From assembly GCA_006384855.1 (NCBI GenBank), contig VCJN01000839.1, positions 1 to 64,000 of the forward strand: 64,000 nt of DNA, written 5' to 3'. Numbering within the stretch: the first letter of the stretch is position 1; each line of letters begins with the position of its first letter. This DNA comes from Tetraselmis striata (Eukaryota > Chlorophyta > Chlorodendrophyceae > Chlorodendrales > Chlorodendraceae). A model generated the notes under the pieces. It ran no database searches. It was not told the DNA's origin and saw nothing but the letters and a program-made list of their open reading frames with translations. Positions 55,246 to 64,000 of this stretch are shown in pieces. The translations under genes and the position numbers were made by a program.

Positions 55246-55986
55246 TTACATTATAATTCCGGGACGGTCTGGGAGGCTAGTGGGCTCGGGTTGGTCGTAC
55301 GCTGGGAGGAGGCCCTCCGCCAGGTGCAGCCACATGTCGGCCTCAATGAGGCCTCTGAACGAGGGGGAGCGAAGCCACACCTGGTGTACCGGTCGCTCGA
55401 CGTCATCGAGGTGCGGCGCTCCGAGCAGGCGGGTGGAGCAGCGGCGGCCCTGGCGGTCGAGGGTCGCTGTGCACTCTCCTGTCCATTTGGTATGCAGAAC
55501 GCTCGCGGATGTTCCTCTGCGGGCCAGTCGTAGGATGACGGACCCGGCGGTGGTGGGGAGTCTAGTGCCACTTGGTCCAGTGGGGTCGGCGGCGGCGGGC
55601 TTGGGGGGGCGGCGAGTCACCACTCTGACGTCTGCTGGTAGTATTTGAACGCCGATTTTGGGGCTGAGGGTGCGGATCAGGTTCGTCACAGTCCGGCCGC
55701 GCGACTCCTCGTCCATAGCTTGGTGCTGGGCCACCAGATCGCCGAACAGTAGGGCCACATGGGTGTCATCGTCCGTGCCGGCGGGGAGGCCGGTTAGAAG
55801 TAGGTGAGATGGGCGTTGTAGCACGCGTATGTGGCGGCGGGTTGCTGGTGGGAGTTGGGTGCCTGCGAAATTTTTTGTAGTTACGACCGTGCGGATCGCT
55901 GGCTGTTGCACTCTACCGCCTCGTAGCGCGGCCAGAACGGTGCCGACCCCGGCGTCCTGATGCTCCTCAGATCTGTCTGTGTCCAT
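55246..55986 (-). CDS. hypothetical ORF, possible LINE ORF1 or nucleic-acid-binding relic
   Basis: A 246-codon frame without stops (from ATG 55986). The middle (TNLIRTLSPKIGVQILPADV, then VVTRRPPKPAAADP and GSVILRLARRGTSASVLHT) resembles the RNA-binding ORF1 style seen in algal LINEs and related retroelements: a helix, a basic hinge, then an R-x-R-x-D-like strand. No CCHC finger or reverse transcriptase is nearby. The frame could be intact or a chance survivor in GC-rich DNA. Confidence 0.35.
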   Translation of the reverse strand: MDTDRSEEHQDAGVGTVLAALRGGRVQQPAIRTVVTTKNFAGTQLPPATRRHIRVLQRPSHLLLTGLPAGTDDDTHVALLFGDLVAQHQAMDEESRGRTVTNLIRTLSPKIGVQILPADVRVVTRRPPKPAAADPTGPSGTRLPTTAGSVILRLARRGTSASVLHTKWTGECTATLDRQGRRCSTRLLGAPHLDDVERPVHQVWLRSPSFRGLIEADMWLHLAEGLLPAYDQPEPTSLPDRPGIIM

Positions 55987-57062
55987 GCTGGCTGTGGTGG
56001 TGTCCTCCTAGAAGGCCTGCTCTTCACGCCACTGTGGGCGCAGGCCGGCAGTTGGCCTGGTGGTGGGTCGTCCGGTCGTCGGACGGTCCGCCGTTTCACA
56101 TGAGGATCACGCTATCAGTACCAGTAGCCGCGCCGGCTCGCCCGGATTTAGTACATACGCAGTACTTCGCCCGGTGTTAAGGGCCGGCTGGAAAATGAGA
56201 AGTCCGTGCACGTCACAACGACCAGCGTGGAGTGCCGCATTCGCGTTGGGCAGTTACCCACTAGTACGATGGGCCTACATTGATGTCAGTGGACAACAAC
56301 ATGACCGTCACTCAACGCTTGCCTGGTTGCAGCGCGTGACGCATGAGCTGGGCGAGCAACCGCCCGATGGCTTCCCGTACTGCAAGGCGCGGCTTCTGCG
56401 GCGTACGCCGTCATCGGCGTGGTTACATGGTGCTGCAGAAAATCAAGCACGTCGGCGGCTAGGCGGTCAATGTTGTCTAGCATCAATCGTGCTAGACTCC
56501 ATCAACCCCATGGCCTTGTGTCCGGCGCTTCTTGACAGTTCTTTGGCTGGTGCACCCTTTTGTGGGGCCACACATCAGCGACCTGCCCGGCCATGGATGG
56601 CATCATGGCAAATGTGGTCCATTCCTGCTTAAATGGTCATATTGGTAATGCAGAATTTGAATTACACCGGGCATATACGGAATTCGGCGTTTCGAATTTT
56701 GCGCGCTAGCAACGCCGCTAAGTAGAGAAACACCCGACGACTCCCGTACCCTGATGTAGTGGCGCCAGCGACAATCCCGGCCAGCCCTGCTATGTATGAC
56801 GCACCGAGTACCGGTAAGAGCCCATCTTCTGCCTTTGCGCCATCTTAAAAGCTCGCGCGACCCACCCTGCTCCCACCCTTTCTAATTGCGGGTTGTGCGA
56901 CCTTCATGGCCTTTTCCCTCCCAAAAATGCAAGCGAGATATATCTTTAATAAACGCGGCGGCCCCTCCCTGCTCAACTCGCGATCTTGCAATTGCGCAAC
57001 TCTACAGGCAGTTGCGCGAGCGCACGAGAATCGGCAAGTTGAAGCGGCCGGCAGCGACGCTG

Positions 57063-57095
<33 letters not shown>

Positions 57096-57716
57096 TTCCC
57101 CGCGGGCCCTGCGTAGCTTGGCATCGTCCAGCACAGCGCCGGCCGTAAGGCTGTGTCTACCTGTAGCCCCGCCGACAGGCGTGGGTGGCCCCCACGATTA
57201 GATGACGTTCCACGTGCGCAGATTGTTTTCTATTTATAAGGGGCACCCACGAAAGACGGCTACGGTGTCGCTGCTTACTCGAGCTGGTGTCATGTCCCAT
57301 TTGTCGGATGGGCACTGCCACCGAGACGCAGCATACGCCCCCGATACAGCTCGAGACGGTGTCTGCCGCGGCGGGGTGCAGATCAGGTACCAGTAGGGCG
57401 TCCCCATCGCTTGTGATGGCGCACTCCGCCTGGCCCTGGGCGACATGGTCTCCTCCGGGCTCCGGCCCGGGCGTATGCGGTGGCGCGGCGCTCGACGTCA
57501 CGCCCAGGTCCTAGGCGGATCACTGTTTTAATATTGAAATGCTTTCGGGTACATAGTGTGATGTTATTCGACAGTGAGACACCAGGAAGACACTGTTGAG
57601 CACGCAGAATCGCCCACGGCCGCTGTGGTATGACAGCAACATCAAGGCAGAGGCAGTTGAGGTAGTTGAAGCAGTCGAGCTATACAATCTGCGGAGCACA
57701 ATTGCCGGTGCGACTC
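55987..57716. other. spacer with C run; no supported gene
   Basis: Short ORFs only. A run of about 29 C lies at 57066-57094. The stretch 56930-57060 has plus-strand frames open without domains. Confidence 0.4.
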
Positions 57717-58320
57717 CTAAAATTCGTCGAGCTCCCCGTGCACTTTGCTTCGGGTCTTGCCGACATTTAGGCTCGCCGCTTTGTAGGGACCCGCAAAGGC
57801 GTTGGTGAAGCGGCCATTGAGACCATGGTATGAGTTGGGCATCTGCGGCTGGACTGGCACCTTGGCACCGTAGATATTGTTAGAGGTGGTGTATACCGGG
57901 TGTTCCTGCGCGCAATAGGCGGCACATAATGTCAGATATCCTCACTCTCCTGCAGACCCATCCACTACAAATTCGCGTTGAAGTCCTAGTCGCTAACTAC
58001 TGAAACAAAGGGGCGGGCAGAAGAGGAGAAAAACACAGTCGCAGAGACAGACATACACATGCCGGCGAGTTGGAAACTGCTTCTTGGCTGATCCTCTGCA
58101 GATTGCCTCTAAAGTAACTGAGATCAGCATGGCTTTTCTGCTGCGGTGAAGTAATTCCAGCAGGCGGCCAAAGGTGAGTTGAGGAGGCAGAGAAATGTAT
58201 CAGGCAGGGCGCCACCTGTTTGGCTGTCTTGTATGTCCAGGTCCCCGGCCGGGTGAAGCGGTCAGGGAGCGCAGGCTCTGGGCGCATTACTGCCTCCTTC
58301 TGCCGCCGCTCGTATACCAT
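57717..58320 (-). CDS. PIERCE-like ciliary microtubule inner protein
   Basis: Two exons, 58216-58320 and 57717-57905, phase 0, giving 97 aa. The sequence has the family core: LPDRFTRPGTWTYKTAK followed by HPVYTTSNNIYGAKVP, QMPNSYHGLNGRFTNAF, and YKAASLNVGK. This matches human PIERCE1 (C9orf116), with its RF-x-x-PGW-...-VYRTSNQAYGSRAPTVHEMP and ...LNV. PIERCE proteins sit on the inner wall of doublet microtubules in motile cilia and help dock outer dynein arms. The length is close to PIERCE family members (about 110-136 aa). The ATG at 58320 directly follows a CGGCACAG that could also be an acceptor, so an additional 5' exon is possible. Confidence 0.8.
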
Positions 58321-58431
58321 CTGTGCCGGCACCGAAAATTGCAAGGTTCAGCTGGGATGGTGTCCGCCCCCCTCGTCATATTTGCAAGAGCCATAGCTCT
58401 GCAGGAACAGATAATCATGTATACCTGTAGA

Positions 58432-59990
58432 TTAAACATGCAGGAGTGTATACAGTATACTGCGGTATAGATAGAGCGTGCGCGGGTGGAGCACCAGAAA
58501 GGTCTTGATCATGGGGCCGATTGGCATGCGGCTGCTCCACGGCATCTGCGACTTTTTGGCCACGGTCTCTAGTAGCTCCAACTGGCGGTCAAGCTTGGCC
58601 GTGAGATCGCCGCCTAGGCGGGTGTCTTCCGCCAGGAAGATGTTGGAGTCCTCGACGCGCAGCGGCTGCGCCGTCAGGCTCTGTTTCTGCTGCCGGTACC
58701 ACTCAAAGAAGGAGTGTGTGAAGAGGTACGTGTCCAGGCTCTCGACGCTGAAGAGCATGCCAAAGGGCAGCCCGTACATTACGCCGCCCTCCACCCGGCT
58801 TCGGCAAAACTCCACCAGCTGCGCGCGCGGCGGCAGCCCCCCGCCCGCCATTGCCGCCAGCTCGGCCACAGAGTCCTTGCGGACCACCGCAAGTGGCGCC
58901 AGCATCAGCTCGCCCTCGCCTGCCACGCCCTGGCCGTCGAGGCTCACCACCTGCACCATCCACCCAGTACATTGCCTCAGATGCTGGTGGCAAAAAGGGC
59001 CATGCCACCCAGGAAGCCATCCAGTACTGTAATGGCCTATGCCAGCAACTAGGCTTTGTGTGCAACCGCCGAAGGTGTAGAATAGGGGCTGGGGGCGCTT
59101 GCCTTGGGGTTCGTTTGGGAACCCTCGACCGTCAGCGGACAGCGCGCCTCCACCATCGGTATGTCTACGTTCACAGTCGTGAAGGCAACGCTATCCTTGG
59201 CGCGCAGCATCGCATGCTCGACCATGCGACCAATAGCAAACTCTGGCTCAGGGAGGTAGTCGGTCTCAACCACCACCAGCGTGGCGTCTGGCTCGCCGGT
59301 GGCCTGCTCATCGAAGACAGGGAGGGGATCGAGGCCAGGAGGGGTGGGAGGGTCAGTGGGATGGTCAACGCGAGGGAAGGGATCAGCAATTTTGAGGTTT
59401 TCAGCACAGGTTGGGCTGCGCACCGCGAGGTAGGCAGCAACACCGTCAGCCGCCCCGCAGCCCGCACTGCCGGGAGTCCCTGTATTGATGACATTGGCGA
59501 CAGGGAAGCCGCCCGAGGCGGCCTTGTCCTGCGCCCAGGCTGTCACAGCGCCATGGTTGTCCTCGCTGGCGACCACAAACACCTTGGTCTCCAGCGGTAG
59601 CAGGCGCGGGCACGCCTTGACGGTGTCCAGCCAGTGCGTGAGCACTGGCTTGCCGTCCACGGGGACGGTGGACACGCACAGGCCGCCGCCTCCACCTAGA
59701 CTGCGTAGAAGTTTGGTGGTTGTGCCTGCGGATGGATGTGGCAGATTCAGGATGCTGCAACTGATGCATCCAGCCCCCAACCAGCCCGAAACATACCGAT
59801 GTCGTTATCACTTAAGGCTCCTCCAAAACTATTTATATGTCCACACCGGGAAGATGAGGGCACGAGTTGAGGAACGGGCTTAGGTGCAACATCGCTTGCA
59901 AGTCGCGCGTGCACCTGTGGCTACCAGCTGGCTGGCGAAGCCCACGCTATCCGCGGTCGCCAGCAGCACGACCTTCACGTAGCTCGCCAT
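58432..59990 (-). CDS. nucleotidyltransferase-like protein with unknown C-terminal half
   Basis: Three exons in phase, 59915-59990, 59103-59725 and 58432-58950, about 405 aa. The N-terminus MASYVKVVLLATADSVGFAS leads to TGTTTKLLRSLGGGGG and VPVDGKPVLTHWLDTV. This is the order of a nucleotide-sugar pyrophosphorylase fold: beta1, a glycine-rich loop followed by Lys, then (V)DGKP(V/M)L. Later VFVVASEDNHGAVTAWAQ and ATLVVVETDYLPEPEFAIGR fit further strands. The usual GxGTRL signature is altered (TGTTTKL), so catalytic activity is doubtful. The C-terminal exon (LPFGMLFSVESLDTYLFTHS, then WSSRMPIGPMIKTFLVLHP) is not recognised. Intron 2 has a GC donor (AAG|GCAAGC). It is adjacent to and co-directional with the PIERCE-like gene, only about 110 bp upstream of it, so the two are tightly packed. 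Confidence 0.5.
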
Positions 59991-61058
59991 CCCAGCTGCG
60001 ACACACCAACAAGCAAGGTCCTGACCAAAGATGTGCAAGACAAAATCCTGGCGGTGAGATTCGCGCAGCCACACAGCAGACGGTTCGAGGAGAGCACAGT
60101 TGTCCGCCGCTGCTTGGTGCCGACACCTGGTTGCACCGACACAGGCGACTCGCGCTGCTTCCGCGGCGCCGCGTCTGGAGCTCGTGCAGCCACAGAGAAG
60201 GTACTTTAAAGGGGCGCTAGTATGGTTCCTGCTGGCTGGGAATGGCCTGATGGCGAACGACGCGTGTGGAGTGGCGCTGGATAGGGAAAGGCAACTACTT
60301 GAAGTGGTGCGTGGTCTGCTCGCGACATGCGTGACCTCGCGCTCGCATGCGACGCGGGCGTTGCTGGTTTCTGGTTCTCCACTGGGCAGGGGTGGCAACA
60401 GTACTGAGTACTGTAGTGAAATAGTCGCTAACCCCTGCAAACCTCATCTAGCGCTACTCTGGCCGTTTATGCAGGGCGATCCGGTACGGGTACGGAAACC
60501 CCTCACCTCTGGACCAAGTAGGCTACGCCCCGTTACTTTATATCTCCATAGTCATTAGGGAAATTGCCAAAACAACCAGCAAGAGTATTCAGCGGCCAGT
60601 TCTGGGTCAGTAACGGAATTTCGAGAGTTGTCGGAACACCGTTTGAAAACGCTGCCATCAAAATACCCGGCGCGCACTGACCACTAACGGTCTGCCCTAC
60701 CTGTTTGGGCGTCGGCCCATTCGAGTGATGCGAGTTGGTGCAAGCCCCATATCCCGCGGAGTGGAGTGCGATACATGTGCAACCATTCAAAAAACAAGGC
60801 AATGTGAGGGAGCCAGGATCCGGCGACGCCATAAATGGAAGTTTCCCCCCTCCGAGTGCGCCGTGATGGGAAGGGGGGGATCCGCCCAAAATAAGGGTAG
60901 ATAAGTTCTCCGGTGTTGACGCAACCCGAGTACTAATAAATCCCTTCAGTCTGGAACTAACAACCCAAAGTTATGACGGTGATACCCCCACCACGGGCAC
61001 TCCACCAATATATGTGCATACTTGTTAAGGTCCGCACCCACACTGTGACGTACAGTAA
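59991..61058. other. promoter side of the nucleotidyltransferase-like gene and spacer
   Basis: No gene is supported. The right end borders the gypsy LTR. Confidence 0.4.
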
Positions 61059-61466
61059 TGTTGTATTGCAATTAGAGGCAAGGAGGCAAAGGTTGTGAGG
61101 AAACAGTATCGAATGTTACAGGATCATCAGCTGGTTCAGCTATTTATCGGCAGTCAACAGCACAGAGGCAGAGCAGCGGCATAGCAGTTCAGCGGTCAGT
61201 GTTGGGCATTGCGGAAATATAGCATAGGGGAATGTCAGTAGCAGCATCGGGGAATGTCAGTAGCAATATCGGGGAATGTCAGTAGCAGCATTGGGGACTG
61301 TTAGTAGTAGCATCGGTGATTGTGGTTGATAATGATAAATGGTATGCGTGCCTGTTACAGTACGAGTTACAGAAGTACGGCAGGTAGTGATATGATATAG
61401 GAAATGATAATAATATCAGATAAGTGGTTATGTGGGTATAGTGAAGGGTTAGGTGTAGTCCTAACA
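61059..61466 (-). repeat. 3' LTR of Ty3/gypsy element
   Basis: On the minus strand it begins TGTTAGGACTACACC after a purine tract (GAGAGGAAGGAA, 61467-61478) and ends ATACAACA, giving TGTT...AACA ends and a length of 408 bp. The last about 45 bp (61059-61103) recur at 63955-64000, with one 4-bp difference (CAAG duplicated). It includes four to five copies of a 27-bp repeat around GGGGAATGTCAGTAGCA (61222-61320). Confidence 0.8.
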
Positions 61467-63954
61467 TTCCTTCCTCTCACGGAGAAAGAATAGCTACGGT
61501 ATTTTCAAGGGGAAGCGGGCCGGATATTTGGAATGCAAGTTGCGGTAGTGTGGTGTGTGGAATAAGTCACGCATGGGCTGAGATTTGTCTGCATATAGGT
61601 GAGCATATCAACACGACGGAGATTTTGATATGGTTCCCATGAGTCATGGGATCCGTCATAGCCTTGCCAGCGGACTAGGAACAGAAGCGCAGGGCCGCGG
61701 GAGTAGTCAAGGTTATCGTTGTTATATTCGATACGGTGGTTGAGGATCTGATCTATGATAAATTCATCTGTTGGCAGAGCAGGTTGACGAGGGACAGTGT
61801 CGGGTGGAACATCAGGGGAGTGCAGCGACGAAGGCGGGAAATTTGAAACACAGGGTGGCATTCCATTGTGGGGGGTAAACGTATGTGGTAAGCTTGAGGT
61901 GAAATTTTACGAACAATGGGATAAGGGCCAATAAAACGTTGACGGATTTTTTCGGTTGGTTGATTTCGTAATAGGAGGTGTTCAATGGACAACCATACCT
62001 TATCACCCTCGAATAATTCTTCTGGTCGGGTACGGTTGTTTGCATAAGCTTTTGGTATTCGTCGGCTAATTTCAGCTGTTCGGTTATAAGGGCATGAGTA
62101 TCATGTATATAGTATGTAAAATGTCAAGGTGTGGGTGGTTTGTATTCAGGGTTTGGTGTAAGATACTGGCAGGGGTTAACGGATTTAGGCCATACACGGC
62201 TTCAAAGGGACTGTGATTCGTGGCGGAGTGGGTGGAGTTATTATATGAGAATTCAGCAAGAGATAGGGCATTCAACCAGTCATCATGATTTTTATGCACA
62301 AACGCGCGAAGTATTTGTTCAACAGTGCGGTGGGTACGTTCAGTTTGGCCGTCAGTTTCAGGGTGGTAAGTATGAAGATGATATGTTTAACTTGGTTTTG
62401 AGAGAGCGGAATAAGGATTGCCAAAATGCGGAGGTAAAACGGGGATCGCGGTCGGAAATGATAGTGCGGCACAGGCCGTGATGACGGTTGATGATATTTA
62501 GAAACAGTTTGGCCAATTGGGGAGCGTCAATAGACATGTTGCAGGGAATAAAGTGGGCTTGTGTAGAAAAGGTGCATACAAAGGTTGCAATAGCATCATA
62601 GCCGTCTTGCAAAGGTAGGCCTGTTATAAAATCCATTGAAATAATCTCCAAGGTCGAGAGGCTTTTGGTAACGGAGAGAATACACCGGGTGGTTTTTGGG
62701 TAGAAGCTTTAATGCGTTGACAGGTGGAACAATGTTTGCAGTATTGTTTTATATTTTTGTTCATGCGTGGCCACCATAACGTTTTCGAAATATTAAGTAA
62801 AGTGCGTCGGGCGTCCGGGTGTCCAGCAGTATCATGCATGATATTCGTGTATTATAGAGTGCATGATTTGTTTATCGGCAGCAGGTATGCAGATTTTATC
62901 AGCCATCCAATAAAGGTTATCGGTAGAGTCAAAGGTGACACCGACAGGTATGCGGGGGCCTGAATAATTTGCATCAATGCTCTAGCCGTGGCGAATGCGG
63001 TTAAGCAATGAGGGGTCAACTTGCAGGTGACACATAGACGAGAGAAAATCATGCATATCCTCTAGTTCGGAGTCAAGTAATCTTTCCTCAGCGGCGAGGG
63101 CATCATGTTTAAGATCAGGCCGGCGAGATAGGGCGTCAGCTTCATTTAGACTACCTTTGCGGTAAAGTATTGACAGAATCGGTTTTTGAGTGCGGGTCGA
63201 GATGGCAAGATAGGGTGAAATGTCAGAGAGCCAGAGGGCGTGGCGGCGGCCGAGGGCATCTTGAGTTGGTAAATGACGTAAGGTGGCATGATCAGTGATT
63301 ACTGTAATCTTAGCAGCACTTTCGATATAGCAGCGCCATCCTTTAAGCGCGCAGACAACACCCAATAGTTCTTGGTCATATGTAGGATAATTTGTGTGAG
63401 CAGGTTATAGTATTTTGGCAAAGTAAGCGCACGGGCGTAACTGGTTGGAATCGTCTTTTTGTAAAAGAACCGCGCCTAAAGCGTATTTACTGGCATCCGT
63501 GGATATGACGAATTCCGCGTCAATACCGGTTTTAGGACTCATTAGTACAGGGGCAGAACAGAGCGCGTGTTTCAGTGCATTAAACGTGTGTTGGCGTACA
63601 CCCCACTCGAAAGTTTTCTTTTTGCAAGTAATGTCGTAAAGGGGTGCAGCTAAGTGAGAGTATTTGTGTATCTGTATGTATCGGCGGTAAAAATTGCAAA
63701 AGCCTAGGAACTGCTGGACCTGCTAAACAGACCGCGGTGGGGACCAGTTCGTAACGGCGGATACTTCATTATCAGAGGGGCGTAGGCCAGCTTTGCTGAC
63801 CATGTGTCCTAAGTATTCGAGCTCGTGTTTACCGAAAATGCACTTAGGTAACCGTAGTCGTATATAATTCTGCGCCAGTAAGCCGAGTGTGATGTCAAGA
63901 TGGTGGAGGTGTTCTTCGAGAGAGTTGCTGAAAATTAAAACGTCGTCAAGGTAA
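61467..63954 (-). pseudogene. Ty3/gypsy chromovirus pol, partly decayed
   Basis: Minus-strand pol in order from the right: RT from YLDDVLIFSNSLEEHL (63950 downward) with LPKCIFGKHELEYLGHMVS; RNase H (TDHATLRHLPTQ, SILYRKGSLNEADALSRRPD, about 63100-63330); the HHCC integrase domain (DTAGHPDARRTLL, HCSTCQRIKAST, about 62700-62840); the integrase core (MDFITGLPL, IISDRDPRFTSAFW, about 62450-62640; LNALSLAEFSYNNS, about 62250); and a C-terminal chromodomain (DEFIIDQILNHR, LFLVRWQGYDGSHDSWEPY, 61640-61760). Frames change several times, so it is not intact. The chromodomain marks it as a chromovirus. Codon use is more AT-rich than in host genes. The upstream half of RT, protease and gag is beyond the window or replaced by another LTR. 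Confidence 0.85.
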
Positions 63955-64000
63955 TGTTGTATTGCAATTAGAGGCAAGCAAGGAGGCAAAGGTTGTGAGG
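63955..64000 (-). repeat. start of a second gypsy LTR interrupting RT
   Basis: The final 46 bp of the window match the 3' end of the gypsy LTR at 61059-61103. It begins immediately next to the TAC codon of the RT YLDD motif. It is either a nested insertion of another copy or the 5' LTR brought there by an internal deletion; it runs off the window. Confidence 0.7.

Overview
The window looks like nuclear DNA of a flagellated green alga, probably a chlorophyte of the Chlamydomonas/Volvox kind. The genes are GC-rich and split by many short introns with GTGCGC/GTGAGT-type donors. Long poly-C/poly-G runs are scattered through introns and spacers. One gene encodes a PIERCE-type ciliary microtubule inner protein. 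The organism is an inference. All exon models were built by eye from reading frame, splice phase and family conservation.

Layout: 1-1.7 kb holds a 371-bp tandem repeat and a doubtful basic-protein ORF. 1.7-7.1 kb is mostly non-coding. 7.2-9.7 kb (-) is a 745-aa His-rich secreted or membrane-anchored protein of unknown function. 11.5-19.0 kb (+) is a 15-exon C2/MUN (UNC13-like) protein. 20.8-26.7 kb is decayed accessory DNA with a striking array of seven exon-intron cassettes and an isolated SWIM zinc finger. 27.4-28.3 kb (-) is an old Ty3/gypsy integrase/chromodomain relic. 28.7-30.2 kb is a frameshifted gene with an internal duplication. 30.7-34.4 kb (-) is an organelle-type RlmI-like rRNA cytosine methyltransferase (10 exons). 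35.4-37.6 kb (+) is a second SAM-dependent methyltransferase-like protein (7 exons). 37.9-38.9 kb (-) is a small RRM/SR splicing-factor-like protein. 40.5-41.0 kb is a 42-bp higher-order satellite.

The centrepiece is 42.5-50.7 kb. It is a complete, very young Ty1/copia LTR retrotransposon with one 2,295-codon ORF. Between Gag and protease it carries a full C5 cytosine DNA methyltransferase domain with PCQ, ENV and RR motifs. Its LTRs differ by one substitution and one 2-bp indel, and it is flanked by a 5-bp target duplication. It sits inside a coding exon of a minus-strand host gene; removing the element and one copy of the duplication restores the reading frame exactly.

Downstream are a perfect 30-bp CpG-dense satellite (53.0-53.4 kb), a Tudor-like small gene, an ORF of possible LINE origin, the two-exon PIERCE-like gene (57.7-58.3 kb, -), a nucleotidyltransferase-like gene (58.4-60.0 kb, -), and a Ty3/gypsy chromovirus (61.06 kb to the window end, -). 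The reverse transcriptase of that chromovirus is interrupted at its YLDD motif by another LTR of the same family.
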